Part shown: one piece after another, positions 9,088 through 17,717 of the stretch | Position numbering within the stretch: the stretch's first letter is position 1 | Layout of the letters: each line of letters opens with the position of its first letter | Assembly (NCBI GenBank): GCA_009777315.1 | Contig: WRMD01000001.1 | Coordinates: 28,816 to 92,815 of the forward strand | Origin: Candidatus Saccharimonadota bacterium | GTDB lineage: Bacteria > Patescibacteriota > Saccharimonadia > Saccharimonadales > Saccharimonadaceae | Length of the DNA: 64,000 bases | Reading direction: 5' to 3' | Position numbers and translations under genes: made by a program | Notes under the pieces: model-generated | The model's input: only the letters and a program-made list of their open reading frames with translations | What the model was told of the DNA's origin: nothing | Database searches by the model: none

Positions 9088-10710
9088 ATGCATAACGAGG
9101 GTGAGGTTCAAGCCAAGCGACGAGAAAACGAAGAGCAAGCAACAGATAAGCGAGCTCAGATACTGGGCATCCCGTATTTGGATACGCGACCGTTTGAGCA
9201 TACGGTGAGCTTGGTTGAGGATTTTGAGCAGATTGTTACAAAAGAAGAGATACGAAGGGACGCAATTGTGCCTTTGTATTTGGGCGGGGCGGAACAGCCA
9301 TGGGAGTTTGGGGTAACCAGCGCGACGCCAAAATCGCTGATTGCGAAGATGACGAGTGAATATCAGGAACGAGGCGATAAGATACAGTTCTTCTTGATTT
9401 CAGAAAGTGGGTATAAGACATTGGCGGAGCGATATGACCCGCCAATGGACGTGCAATATGATGATATAAAGATCGCCGGCGAGGGGGACAGTGAGACATT
9501 GGCGGCGGTGAGCGCGACGTTGAATTCGGTGTCGGCGGATCGGATCTTTGATTTTTTGATTGACCAAGCGGATCGATTGGGTGCATCGGACATTCATATT
9601 GAGAATCTACGCGAGATGATTCGGGTGCGGATGCGCGTGGACGGAGTGCTACACCCGGTAGCGAACTTGGATAGGGATCGATATAGGATTATTTTGGGAG
9701 AGCTATCAAGTCGGGCTAGCTTGTCGACCGCTGCGAAGACGCCGCAGTCCGGGCATCTACAAAAAGAGGTGGAGCGGAATGGCGCGCGGCATGTGTTGAA
9801 TATCCGTATTGAGAGTATCCCGACGTTATTCGGGATGGATGCCGTGATGCGACTCTTTAACTTTGATGAGAGCTTGTTGAACATTGAGCTCTTGGGGATT
9901 TCAGAGAGTGAGCGAGCGGAGCTGGAAGAGATTATCTCACATCCGAGGGGTCTCGTGTTAATGGTGGGGCCGACCGGTTCGGGTAAATCGACGACGTTGT
10001 ATAGTTTGATTAACGCGTTAAATACGACGGATAGGAAGATTATCACGTTGGAGGATCCGGTGGAGTATAGCATCACGGGGATTAGCCAGGTGCCGATTAG
10101 GACGAATGATGGCGGGTCGTTTGCGGATGGGCTGCGGTCGGTGCTGCGTCTTGACCCGGACGTGGTGATGGTCGGTGAGATTCGTGATGCGGATACGGCG
10201 AAGACGGCGATTCAGGCGTCAATTACGGGGCACTTGGTGCTGAGTTCGTTTCACGCGAATTCGGCGGCGGCGGCGTTTGCTAGGATGATTGATTTGATTG
10301 GGACGAATCCGATTTTCGCGACGTCGGTACGCTTAGTGGTGGCGCAGAGGTTAGTGCGACGACTAGCGCCGAACAAGGAAATGTACGAGCCGGATCAATC
10401 GACGAAAGATTATATAAAATCGGTGTTGGAGGGGACAAAACATATGCCGGATCTCACGACGCTAAAATTAGCCAAACCAGTGAAGAGTGCGGATTATCCG
10501 TTTGGGTATCATGGGCGATTTTGCCTGATGGAGCAACTGGTGGTGGATAGTCAAATCCAGACGTTTTTAGCGGATGAAGCGAGCGGCGGGACGGCCATGC
10601 AAATTGAGGCAACGGCAAGGAAGAACGGCATGCTAACGCTGCTACAGAAAGGCGTGCTTGCGGCGGTAAGCGGCGAGACAACGATAGAAGAAGTAAGCAG
10701 GGTGATATAG
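9088..10710 (+). CDS. pilB: Type IV pilus / type II secretion assembly ATPase
   Basis: 540-residue GspE/PilB-type hexameric ATPase that powers pilus extension. An N-terminal domain leads to the nucleotide-binding core: Walker A GPTGSGKSTTLYSL, Asp box IITLEDPVEYSITG, Walker B VMVGEIRDADTAKTAI and His box GHLVLSSFHANSA. I chose ATG 9088 because an extended -10 (TGATATACT, 9071-9079) sits 8 nt before it; the earlier in-frame ATG at 9070 lies inside that promoter. The CxxC zinc-binding knuckle usually found after the His box in PilB/GspE is absent (the segment reads RRLAPNKEMYEPDQS). Other pilus genes are not in the window. Twitching or DNA uptake with the ComEC protein at 61 kb is plausible. 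Confidence 0.95.
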   Translation: MHNEGEVQAKRRENEEQATDKRAQILGIPYLDTRPFEHTVSLVEDFEQIVTKEEIRRDAIVPLYLGGAEQPWEFGVTSATPKSLIAKMTSEYQERGDKIQFFLISESGYKTLAERYDPPMDVQYDDIKIAGEGDSETLAAVSATLNSVSADRIFDFLIDQADRLGASDIHIENLREMIRVRMRVDGVLHPVANLDRDRYRIILGELSSRASLSTAAKTPQSGHLQKEVERNGARHVLNIRIESIPTLFGMDAVMRLFNFDESLLNIELLGISESERAELEEIISHPRGLVLMVGPTGSGKSTTLYSLINALNTTDRKIITLEDPVEYSITGISQVPIRTNDGGSFADGLRSVLRLDPDVVMVGEIRDADTAKTAIQASITGHLVLSSFHANSAAAAFARMIDLIGTNPIFATSVRLVVAQRLVRRLAPNKEMYEPDQSTKDYIKSVLEGTKHMPDLTTLKLAKPVKSADYPFGYHGRFCLMEQLVVDSQIQTFLADEASGGTAMQIEATARKNGMLTLLQKGVLAAVSGETTIEEVSRVI

Positions 10711-10717
10711 GAGGCTT

Positions 10718-12358
10718 ATGAAGAATTATATTTACGCGTCGATGGAATTATATGACCAGACGAACGGGATTCGTGGTGGGGGTGGCTTAGGCGTTCTGGC
10801 GGCAGACATGCGACGAGCAGCAGACGAGGCGGATGTGGCGCTGACGTTACTGACGCCGTTTTATCCGTGGGAAGTGCACCAGAAATTAGAGAATGGACAA
10901 TTTTCAGATTACTACGTGGAGATTTTTCCGGCGGAGTTTGGCTATGAGCGACTGGGCGAGGCAGTGGTAGCGACGGCGTATGATGCGTCGGTGCGGCTGG
11001 AGGTTTGGCAGAAAGTATTCGGTAGCACGCGGATCTTGACAGTGTTTGAGCCGGATTTTGGAGAGTTGTATTCGGATGGTGGGTCAAGCGATCATCGGCT
11101 ATATCAAGAGGTGGCATTGGGCTTCGGCGGTTGGCAGGCGCTGCGTTATGCAGAGATTGAACCGACAGTGTTGCAGCTGAACGAGACGGCGACGTTCTTT
11201 TGCGCGCTGGCATGGCTAGATGATTTGGTGGCGGGCGGAAAAGAGTTCTACGCGGCGGTGGATTATGTTCGTAGGCATACGTTGTATACAAACCATACGT
11301 TAGTACAGGCAGCGGAGAGCGAGTTTACGTTGGAGCAGTTCGTGCGGTTTGTGTTACCGAACTTACAGTGTCGGTCGGTGCAGCGATGGTTGGTGCAACA
11401 GTTTGTAGACGGACGAGCGAAGTTATCGGGGTTGACGTTGGAGCTTTCAGGCAAGAGGAGCGGCGTGAGTAAATTGCATGCACGAGTGGCAGAGTACTAT
11501 GACTTGAACGGCGATAAAGTGGAGTTTACGCCGGTTACGAACGGGGTGGACTTTGATTGGTGGACGGAGCCGAGGACGTTGAAGATGCTGAAGAACGGCG
11601 GGGTGATTACGGAAACGGGTTTGCCGGGTAAGGAATATGCTGCGAAGATTGCTGAGACGCTTGTATCGAAAGATATTGAAGAATGTAAGGCAGCGGGCAA
11701 GAAGCAGCTGTATGAGATGCTGGAAGACCGATACGGGATTACGGGTTTGGACGAGAAGGCGGTGTTGTTTAACTTCAAAAGACGGTTTGTGGACTACAAG
11801 AGGCCATGGTTGGCGTTTCGGGATACGGAGCGGTTGGCGCGGATATTAAAAGAAAATAACGCGTACTATTTCTTGGCGGGGCGGGTGCATACCGGGGATG
11901 ACGCTATGCTGGATCAGCTGAAGAAGATTTTGGTGCAGGTAGAAGAAAATGACGAGCTGAGAAGCCGAGTGTTTTACTTGGCGGATTATGACGAGAAGGT
12001 GGCGGCGGCGTTGTCGGCGGGTTGTGATATTGCGGTGAATAATCCGATTGTGGGTCTTGAAGCCTGTGGCACGAGCTGGGAAAAGGATATATCGAACTTG
12101 CAGATTTTGGTGTCGACGCATGACGGTGGTGTGGCGGATATAACGCCGGCGGTGTATTTAGAAATTGTTGGCGAACGAGAAGAGGACGAGGTAGAGTCGC
12201 TATATCAACAGATGGAAAGGGCGGCGAAGCTAGCGGCAGATCCGGAGGCGCGGGCAGAGCATCTGCAGCAGTTGATGATGGCGTATTTGCCGACGATGAG
12301 TGCGACGCGAATGGTGGTGGAATACCTTGATCTATTGGGGATTAAGCACGATAAATAG
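10718..12358 (+). CDS. Alpha-glucan phosphorylase-like GT35 glycosyltransferase
   Basis: 546-residue enzyme of GT-B fold. The N-terminal GGGGLGVLAADMRRAADEADV matches the GGLGVLAGD...A.D motif of short (MalP-type) glucan phosphorylases. In the C-terminal half, FNFKRRFVDYKRPWLAFRDTERL matches the R-F..YKR.tL...D..RL motif. EACGTSWEKDISNLQILVST corresponds to the pyridoxal-phosphate loop EAsGTSgmKa..NG and keeps the lysine. The family releases glucose-1-phosphate from glycogen or maltodextrin; the sequence is divergent, so a glycogen-synthase-like activity remains possible. It starts 7 bp after pilB with an AGGAGG site, so it is probably cotranscribed with pilB. GalU at 16 kb would use the product. 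A hairpin terminator follows. Confidence 0.75.
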   Translation: MKNYIYASMELYDQTNGIRGGGGLGVLAADMRRAADEADVALTLLTPFYPWEVHQKLENGQFSDYYVEIFPAEFGYERLGEAVVATAYDASVRLEVWQKVFGSTRILTVFEPDFGELYSDGGSSDHRLYQEVALGFGGWQALRYAEIEPTVLQLNETATFFCALAWLDDLVAGGKEFYAAVDYVRRHTLYTNHTLVQAAESEFTLEQFVRFVLPNLQCRSVQRWLVQQFVDGRAKLSGLTLELSGKRSGVSKLHARVAEYYDLNGDKVEFTPVTNGVDFDWWTEPRTLKMLKNGGVITETGLPGKEYAAKIAETLVSKDIEECKAAGKKQLYEMLEDRYGITGLDEKAVLFNFKRRFVDYKRPWLAFRDTERLARILKENNAYYFLAGRVHTGDDAMLDQLKKILVQVEENDELRSRVFYLADYDEKVAAALSAGCDIAVNNPIVGLEACGTSWEKDISNLQILVSTHDGGVADITPAVYLEIVGEREEDEVESLYQQMERAAKLAADPEARAEHLQQLMMAYLPTMSATRMVVEYLDLLGIKHDK

Positions 12359-12398
12359 TCTGAGTCGGGGCAGAGAGTAGGAGAGCTACGAAAGGTAA

Positions 12399-12421
12399 GA
12401 GGATGGCGGGGGCCATCCTCT
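12399..12421. terminator. Bidirectional hairpin terminator
   Basis: GAGGATGGC (12399-12407), loop GGGG, GCCATCCTC (12412-12420). It lies between two convergent genes and could serve both. Tails are weak: TT on the plus side, TTACC on the minus side. Confidence 0.6.
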
Positions 12422-12441
12422 TGTGGGTCGGACGAGAGCCG

Positions 12442-13230
12442 TTAAAATCCAGCCTCCGGCTGGGGGGCCTCGGGCTGAGGCTGTTCGTCCGCAGTAAAGA
12501 TGGGGACAAAGACCACAACTAGGTCGATGTCAGGTCGCCAAACGGCAATGCTCTGGGGGTGGTCACTGGTAGCCGGGAAGGTAAAGATTTGGTCCCCAAG
12601 TTCGACGAGGGGGAGGAGCATGCGTTGCTCAGCAAGATTGGTGGCGTCAACGATGGTGAGGGTCGGTTCGCTTTCCGGTAGGTCAAGAGTAGTTTCCAGT
12701 TTTTGCAGGGTGGTAAGCTCGACGGTGTCATTGCCGCCGGAGGTGTTGCTAGATGAATTGAAGAGGAAGAAGCCAAGAGCGACACCAAGGGCAATACCGA
12801 CGATGCCGACGAGGGCAATGGTGAGGATGTTTTTTTGTCCGCCGAGTTTGAGTTTGGTGCCGTTGTTTTGAGCGGCAAGGGTATCTTGAGAGACTCCAAA
12901 AGGCGTGCTGGTAGGAGTGGCCGGTTCAGCTTCGGCGGCTTGCGCAAAAGGATTGGGCGCTGCGGGAGCGATAGGATCGCTGACCGGGGCAGCAGGGAAA
13001 TCAGCCGGAGCAGTGAGGTCAGGAGGGGTAGTGGAGAAATCAGAAGCGGTAGGAGTAGCTAGATCAGCAACTGGTGCGGCAGGTTCGGCTGCTGGAGTGG
13101 GAGCACTAGGGGCACCCGTTACTGGGTCCGCGGCTGGGAAGGGGTCGGATGTTGGCGGTTGGCTATTGATGTCTGTTCCAGCGGCTGCTGGCATCGCTGA
13201 TGAGTCAGCGGAATTGCTATTAGTATCCAT
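12442..13230 (-). CDS. Pro/Ala-rich single-pass membrane protein, unknown function
   Basis: 262 residues; not recognised. Residues 1-125 are a low-complexity Pro/Ala/Ser/Thr segment without a signal peptide. One membrane helix (ILTIALVGIVGIALGVALGFFLF) sits near residue 136. The last 100 residues form a small globular part with LTIVDATNLAEQRMLLPLVE and end in a QPQPEAPQPEAGF tail. The topology suggests a cytoplasmic disordered N-terminus and an exposed C-terminal domain. An extended -10 (TGGTAAACT on the minus strand, about 13237-13245) ends 6 nt before the ATG, so the mRNA is probably leaderless. Similar Pro/Ala-rich tails occur on the kinase and receiver proteins at 27-29.5 kb. Confidence 0.65.
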   Translation of the reverse strand: MDTNSNSADSSAMPAAAGTDINSQPPTSDPFPAADPVTGAPSAPTPAAEPAAPVADLATPTASDFSTTPPDLTAPADFPAAPVSDPIAPAAPNPFAQAAEAEPATPTSTPFGVSQDTLAAQNNGTKLKLGGQKNILTIALVGIVGIALGVALGFFLFNSSSNTSGGNDTVELTTLQKLETTLDLPESEPTLTIVDATNLAEQRMLLPLVELGDQIFTFPATSDHPQSIAVWRPDIDLVVVFVPIFTADEQPQPEAPQPEAGF

Positions 13231-13283
13231 ATAAGGAGTTTACCATAACCGATTTGTTAGTGCAAGAAAGCTGTGGACAACTA

Positions 13284-13312
13284 TTGAAAAAAAGCTGGGA
13301 ACATGCTATGAT
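13284..13312 (+). promoter_or_regulatory. typA promoter with both -35 and extended -10
   Basis: TTGAAA at 13284-13289, a 17-bp spacer, then TATGAT at 13307-13312 preceded by TGC. It ends 6 nt before the typA ATG at 13319. It is one of the most canonical promoters in the window and still predicts a leaderless mRNA. Confidence 0.85.
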
Positions 13313-13318
13313 GAACAA

Positions 13319-15145
13319 ATGACAAAAGATAAAATACGAAATATCGCAATAATCGCGCACGTTGACCATGGCAAGACTACTTTGGTGGATGGGTTGCTTA
13401 AACAAAGTAATACTTTTCGAGCGAATCAGGCTGAGATGGCGAAGACGTTGATTATGGATTCGATGGATCAGGAGAGCGAGCGGGGGATCACGATTACAGC
13501 GAAGCAGACGGCGGTATATTATGACGGGCACAAGATAAATATCATCGATACGCCGGGGCACGCGGACTTTTCGGGTGAAGTGGAGCGGACATTGAACATG
13601 GCGGATGGAGTGCTTCTAGTGGTGGACGCGCAGGAAGGACCGATGCCGCAGACGAAGTTCGTACTCTCTAAGGCGTTGGACCTGGGATTGGTGCCGGTGG
13701 TGGTGATCAATAAGATTGATAAGCCGGCGGCGAGGATCAAAGAGGTGCTGGATGAGATTAGCGATCTGTTCTTGGAGTTGGCAACAGATGATTCGCAATT
13801 GCTGTATCCGGTGTATTATGCGATCGCGCGAGAAGGGAAGGCGTGGAAGGAGATGCCGGTGGATGTGACGGCTTCGGCTGATCTTTTACCAGTGTTTGAA
13901 GCGATTATCAATGAGATCCCGGAGCCGACAGTTGATGAAGAGGCGACAAAAGGGTTGCAGATACTGGTGAGTGCGCTGGGGTATGATACTTATATTGGCA
14001 AGCTGGCGATTGGGAAGATCACGCGGGGTAAGGTGAAGGCGGGAGAGACGGTCTCGGTGTTGGGCGTTGGTGGGAAGAACGAGAAGAACAAACTGGATAA
14101 AGTATTTACTTATCGAGGCTTGGCGCGTGAGGAAGCTGCGGAGGCTACGGCGGGAGACATAGTAGCGGTAAGCGGGGCGGCGAGCGCAACGATTGGCGAT
14201 ACTTTGGCGACGGGAGATACTCCGGAGATGTTGCCGACGATCGAGCTGGAGCCACCGACCATGAGCATATACATTGGGCCAAACACTTCGCCATTGAAAG
14301 GTCGTGAGGGTGAGTTTACGACTTCGCGGCAGATCGCGGAGCGGCTGGAGAAAGAGCTGGAGACTAATATAGCGCTGAGACTGGAACCGGAAGATTTAGG
14401 TTTTAAGGTGAGCGGACGAGGTGAGTTGCATTTGTCAGTGTTGATCGAGACGATGCGGCGAGAGGGGTATGAGATGGAGGTAGGGCGGCCGCAGGTAGTG
14501 TATCGGGATGTTGAGGGAGTGAAATCAGAGCCGGTAGAAGACTTATCAGTTGAGGTGAGCCCAGAGTTCGTTGGGGTGATCTCTCAGGAGCTAGGCAGGC
14601 GGCATGGAGAACTTTTGAACCAGGAGACGACGTCGACGGGGTCGATGCGATTTAGTTATGCAGTGCCGACGGCAGCGTTGATTGGGCTACGAAACGTGCT
14701 TTTGACGGCGACGAGAGGGACGGTGATCATGAGTTCGATTCCACGGGGGTACCAGCCGGTTGGTGCGAAGTACGCGGCGGAACGGAACGGGGCGCTTGTG
14801 TCGCATGAGAGCGGGATGGCGACGAGCTATGCGTTGGCGGCTTCGGAGGCGCGAGGTGAGCTGTTTGTGGGGCCGGGGACAGAAGTATATAGGGGGATGA
14901 TTGTTGGGTTGTACAATAAGACCGGTGACCTTGATATAAATGTGTGCAAGGAGAAACAGCTGACTAACATGCGAAGTAAATCGAGCGATGGGACGGTGCA
15001 GCTGACGCCGCATACGCAGATGAGCTTGGAGCAGGCGTTGGATTTTCTGGCGGATGATGAGTTGCTGGAAGTGACGCCGAAGAATTTGCGGTTGCGGAAA
15101 CGAGAATTGGATCCGAACATGAGGAAACGGGCCGCTAAGAGCTAG
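13319..15145 (+). CDS. typA: Ribosome-associated GTPase TypA/BipA
   Basis: 608-residue translational GTPase with EF-G-like domain order. G1 is AHVDHGKTT at residues 12-20, G2 RGITITAKQ, G3 DTPGHADFSGEVER and G4 NKIDKP. A beta-barrel domain follows, then domains III and V (ELHLSVLIETMRREGYEMEVGRPQVVYR) and the TypA-specific C-terminal domain (RGMIVGLYNKTGDLDINVCKEKQLTNMRSK), which distinguishes it from EF-G and LepA. The family acts on ribosomes in stress and assembly at low temperature. Length is normal. The start ATG lies 6 nt after the -10 box with no ribosome-binding site. Confidence 0.97.
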   Translation: MTKDKIRNIAIIAHVDHGKTTLVDGLLKQSNTFRANQAEMAKTLIMDSMDQESERGITITAKQTAVYYDGHKINIIDTPGHADFSGEVERTLNMADGVLLVVDAQEGPMPQTKFVLSKALDLGLVPVVVINKIDKPAARIKEVLDEISDLFLELATDDSQLLYPVYYAIAREGKAWKEMPVDVTASADLLPVFEAIINEIPEPTVDEEATKGLQILVSALGYDTYIGKLAIGKITRGKVKAGETVSVLGVGGKNEKNKLDKVFTYRGLAREEAAEATAGDIVAVSGAASATIGDTLATGDTPEMLPTIELEPPTMSIYIGPNTSPLKGREGEFTTSRQIAERLEKELETNIALRLEPEDLGFKVSGRGELHLSVLIETMRREGYEMEVGRPQVVYRDVEGVKSEPVEDLSVEVSPEFVGVISQELGRRHGELLNQETTSTGSMRFSYAVPTAALIGLRNVLLTATRGTVIMSSIPRGYQPVGAKYAAERNGALVSHESGMATSYALAASEARGELFVGPGTEVYRGMIVGLYNKTGDLDINVCKEKQLTNMRSKSSDGTVQLTPHTQMSLEQALDFLADDELLEVTPKNLRLRKRELDPNMRKRAAKS

Positions 15146-15185
15146 ACGCGGTCTGTGCATGTTGGCAGGTGTGGTAGAATGAAGT

Positions 15186-15920
15186 ATGTGGCAGGTGGCT
15201 TTGACGGCTCTTGGTGTCGGACTGGTGAGTATGAGCTTGGCGGCAGCGGTGCTTTGGTTGCCGAAAATCGCGGATGAGATTCAGCAGTGGTTGAGTTTGA
15301 TATTGATAGTGGTGCTGACGTATATCGTCGGCTTTGATTTGTTGCCACACGCTTTGGAGTATGGGGTCCCGATTTGGCAGGTAGCAGTTTGGGTGGTGGT
15401 GGGGGCCGCGGTGTTTGGGATATTGCAATGGTTGATGGAGCGCCGACATGAACATGGCGAAAGTAGGCGGAGCTTCCGCGCTAAGAAAGAGGCTGGGGAG
15501 CGAGAGCATCGATCGCAAGCGGGGGCGATATTCATAGCGGATGTGCTACATACTTTTATGGATGGGCTGATGATTGGTTTGGGGTGGCTGGCGGGTGCAG
15601 CTACAGGTTGGAGCGTGGCGTTTTCCGTGGTGGCGCATGAGGTGCCGAATAGATTCAATAACTTTATGGCACTACGGCGAGCGAAGATTCCGCGGGGAAG
15701 GATTATGTTGCTAGGCTTAGGGATAACGGCGGCAATAGTGATCGGCGCATCTTTAGCGTACATGGCGGGGGAAGAGTGGCGGTGGCTGGAAGATAACAGA
15801 GGGGTAATGTTGGCAGTGATGGGGGGATTCTTCTTAAACATTGTGGTACGTGAGGTGTTGATATTTGGCAAGATGGTGCGCGGGCGACAGGGGAAGAAAG
15901 GGACGAAGGCTCGATTCTAG
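15186..15920 (+). CDS. ZIP-family metal transporter
   Basis: 244-residue membrane protein with about seven to eight helices, of the ZIP (zinc/iron permease) family. The metal-site motif of helix IV reads HTFMDGLMIG, and that of helix V reads VAHEVPNRFNNFMAL, matching H-N-x-P-E/D-G and H-E-x-P-E patterns. A histidine/arginine-rich loop (RRHEHGESRRSFRAKK) lies between helices III and IV, as is common for metal-sensing loops. The substrate is probably Zn2+ or another divalent cation. Extended -10 TGGTAGAAT (15172-15180) ends 5 nt before the ATG: leaderless. It is a single-gene unit about 40 bp after typA. Confidence 0.88.
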   Translation: MWQVALTALGVGLVSMSLAAAVLWLPKIADEIQQWLSLILIVVLTYIVGFDLLPHALEYGVPIWQVAVWVVVGAAVFGILQWLMERRHEHGESRRSFRAKKEAGEREHRSQAGAIFIADVLHTFMDGLMIGLGWLAGAATGWSVAFSVVAHEVPNRFNNFMALRRAKIPRGRIMLLGLGITAAIVIGASLAYMAGEEWRWLEDNRGVMLAVMGGFFLNIVVREVLIFGKMVRGRQGKKGTKARF

Positions 15921-15966
15921 TAGTGAAATATGCTACAATAGGGGCTACGATAACATAGGAAATACT

Positions 15967-16812
15967 ATGAAAGTTAAGCAAGCGATTATCCCGACGGCGG
16001 GATGGGGAACGAGACGGCTACCAGTGACTAAGGTGATTGAAAAAAGTATGTTGCCGATAGGTAATAGGCCACTAGTAGACTATGTGGTGCAGGACTTGGC
16101 GGGTGCAGGCATAGAAGATATATATATTGTAGTGAGTGCCGGGTCGCGGCAGATTCAGGATTATTATGGGCGGAATGAGCCGCTGGAGAAGCATCTGATC
16201 GCGCAGGGTAAGGAAGATAGGATAGCGGCACTTAATACGGTTCCGGAGGGGGTGCGGTTGCATTTTATTGAGCAGCCAGATGACGGGAGGTATGGGACGG
16301 CGGTGCCGGTGGCGATTGTAGTGGAAGAGGCGCAACTGGAAGGGCCGACTTTTGTGTTTATGGGTGACGATTTTTTGTGGAATAAGGAAGGTGTGAGTGA
16401 GGCGGCGCGGATGCCGAGCGTGATGTTGGCAGATAACGATAGTGTGATACTTGGACAGAGAATGGCGGCGGAGGATATTGCGGGAAAAAAAGGTTGGATT
16501 GTTGAAGAAGACGGACGGTTAAAAGATTTTATCGAGAAGCCGGAGTTGGCGGAGATGGGCGGGGCGAAGACGGGACTCGCGAATATCAGTAAGTATATAA
16601 TGTCGGTGGAGTTGCTGCATCGGGTGGCGAAGTATGTGAAAGAGTTTGATGTGAGTGAGAATTCGCGGGGTGAGTATGAGATTACGGATCCGGTCTACGA
16701 GCATGTGCGGGCAGGCGGGGTAATCAGGACGTTAGGGGCGAAGGCAGAGTATCTTGATGGGGGGACTGTTGAGGGGTGGTTGCATGCTAATGAGACGGTC
16801 TTAAAGAGCTAG
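15967..16812 (+). CDS. galU: UTP--glucose-1-phosphate uridylyltransferase
   Basis: 281-residue nucleotidyltransferase making UDP-glucose from UTP and glucose-1-phosphate. The N-terminal signature is AIIPTAGWGTRRLPVTKVIEKSMLPIG, with the sugar-nucleotide loop lysine and the E-K-S/P-M-L motif. FMGDDFLW and IVEEDGRLKDFIEKP follow in standard order. I chose ATG 15967, where homology begins; upstream in-frame codons are not conserved-looking. Its promoter is TGCTACAAT (15931-15939), giving a leader of about 20 nt with TAGGA as ribosome-binding site, an exception to the leaderless pattern. UDP-glucose probably feeds surface polysaccharide. Repeat A copy 1 begins exactly at its stop. Confidence 0.95.
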   Translation: MKVKQAIIPTAGWGTRRLPVTKVIEKSMLPIGNRPLVDYVVQDLAGAGIEDIYIVVSAGSRQIQDYYGRNEPLEKHLIAQGKEDRIAALNTVPEGVRLHFIEQPDDGRYGTAVPVAIVVEEAQLEGPTFVFMGDDFLWNKEGVSEAARMPSVMLADNDSVILGQRMAAEDIAGKKGWIVEEDGRLKDFIEKPELAEMGGAKTGLANISKYIMSVELLHRVAKYVKEFDVSENSRGEYEITDPVYEHVRAGGVIRTLGAKAEYLDGGTVEGWLHANETVLKS

Positions 16813-16912
16813 CAGATTTCGTTGTCAGAGCTTCCGTTGCTCGTTCACGGTATGTTAAATACCGCTCATTCCGCTACTCAAGCCTTCCTTGAACTTCATC
16901 TAAATATACCGG
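16812..16912 (+). repeat. Dispersed repeat A, copy 1
   Basis: Starts GCAGATTTCGTTGTCAGAG and ends in CTTCCTTGAACTTCATC...ATACCGG. It holds an inner hairpin CGGTAT (16848-16853)/ATACCG (16859-16864) flanked by near-direct repeats CCGTTGCTC and CCGCTACTC. It fills the gap between the convergent galU and kinase-like genes. Related copies lie at 26706-26846 and 61048-61207. Confidence 0.85.
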
Positions 16913-16920
16913 GGCTTAAA

Positions 16921-17700
16921 TTATGGTTGTTCGGGGGTTGCTGGAGGTTCGCTAGTCTCCGTGGTTTCGGGAGTTGGTGCGGTCTGAGCGACTTCTTCGG
17001 GTGGGAGGAGGGGGTCTTCGGGTTCGAGCTCGTCGATGTCGTCGAGGCGATCTTTGAGGAATGAGGCGGCAGCCATGTCAGCAAGCTTGTTAATGAGCTC
17101 GTTATAGACGGCGTCTTTGGGTTGGTCGGCGTTGATAGTGGCAAGAATGTCAAGAGACTTGTAAAAGGTGAGGACGGGGAGGGTTTTATCGCGGAACTCT
17201 TCGAAGCGGCGTTCAAGTTTCTTGACGCTGGAATCGTCGGTGCGACCTGCGTCGCCTTCCGCGCGGTCACCGGTCATTTGTGCGGTTTCCCAGCGTTCGC
17301 GAACGTCGCCCTCACTGATGTTGAGGAGGATGACAGCCTTAAGTGGGTGCTTGTCTTCGAGGGCGTTAATGACATCGACTTCTTCGCCGTCCCAACGTCC
17401 GACAGCGCTCAGGACAAGGGGATAACCGTCTAGTTCAGGTGCGCTGAGGTAAGGGATGACGATACGGCGAAACTCGGACTGTGGGGTGAGCAGGCCGTCG
17501 CGGGTGAGATTCTCGTGAGCGTGCTTGGCTTCGTAAGCGCGTAGGATGGCGCCGGAGCTGAGGAACTTGCCGCCGATGTCTATGGCTAGTTGGACGCCAA
17601 CAGTGTCTTTGCCGGCCATGGGTAACCCCATAATGTTGATTGACCCGCTACCGAGCCAGTCGCGAATCATCGCTAGCTTGCTAGTCATTGCTTCATCCAT
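16921..17700 (-). CDS. Adenylate-kinase-like nucleoside monophosphate kinase
   Basis: 259 residues. The P-loop is GLPMAGKDT near residue 25, followed by FLSSGAILRA (NMP-binding helix), DGYPLVLSAVGRW (the DGFPR-like strand) and GRTDDSSVKKLERRFEEF (LID/R-x-D-D region). This is the order of adenylate kinase, but P-loop and DGFPR variants suggest a divergent or non-AMP substrate. A Pro/Thr/Glu-rich acidic tail of about 50 residues ends the protein. The extended -10 TGGTACAAT (minus strand, 17709-17717) lies 8 nt before the ATG and overlaps the promoter of the divergent DsbA-like gene. No other adenylate kinase is in the window, so the housekeeping Adk may be elsewhere. Confidence 0.75.
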   Translation of the reverse strand: MDEAMTSKLAMIRDWLGSGSINIMGLPMAGKDTVGVQLAIDIGGKFLSSGAILRAYEAKHAHENLTRDGLLTPQSEFRRIVIPYLSAPELDGYPLVLSAVGRWDGEEVDVINALEDKHPLKAVILLNISEGDVRERWETAQMTGDRAEGDAGRTDDSSVKKLERRFEEFRDKTLPVLTFYKSLDILATINADQPKDAVYNELINKLADMAAASFLKDRLDDIDELEPEDPLLPPEEVAQTAPTPETTETSEPPATPEQP

Positions 17701-17701
17701 G

Positions 17702-17717
17702 TGCTATCATTGTACCA
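17702..17717. promoter_or_regulatory. Overlapping divergent leaderless promoters
   Basis: Plus strand: TGCTATCAT at 17702-17710, ATG at 17717 (6-nt gap). Minus strand: TGGTACAAT at 17717-17709, ATG at 17700 (8-nt gap). The two -10 elements share bases 17709-17710, and each promoter's upstream region lies in the other gene's coding sequence. Confidence 0.8.

Noticed and set aside
15865..15966. An N-terminal extension of GalU by 34 codons.
   Set aside because: The extension overlaps the ZIP transporter gene and its own promoter, and GalU homology starts at MKVKQAIIPTAGWG. AGGA precedes the internal ATG.
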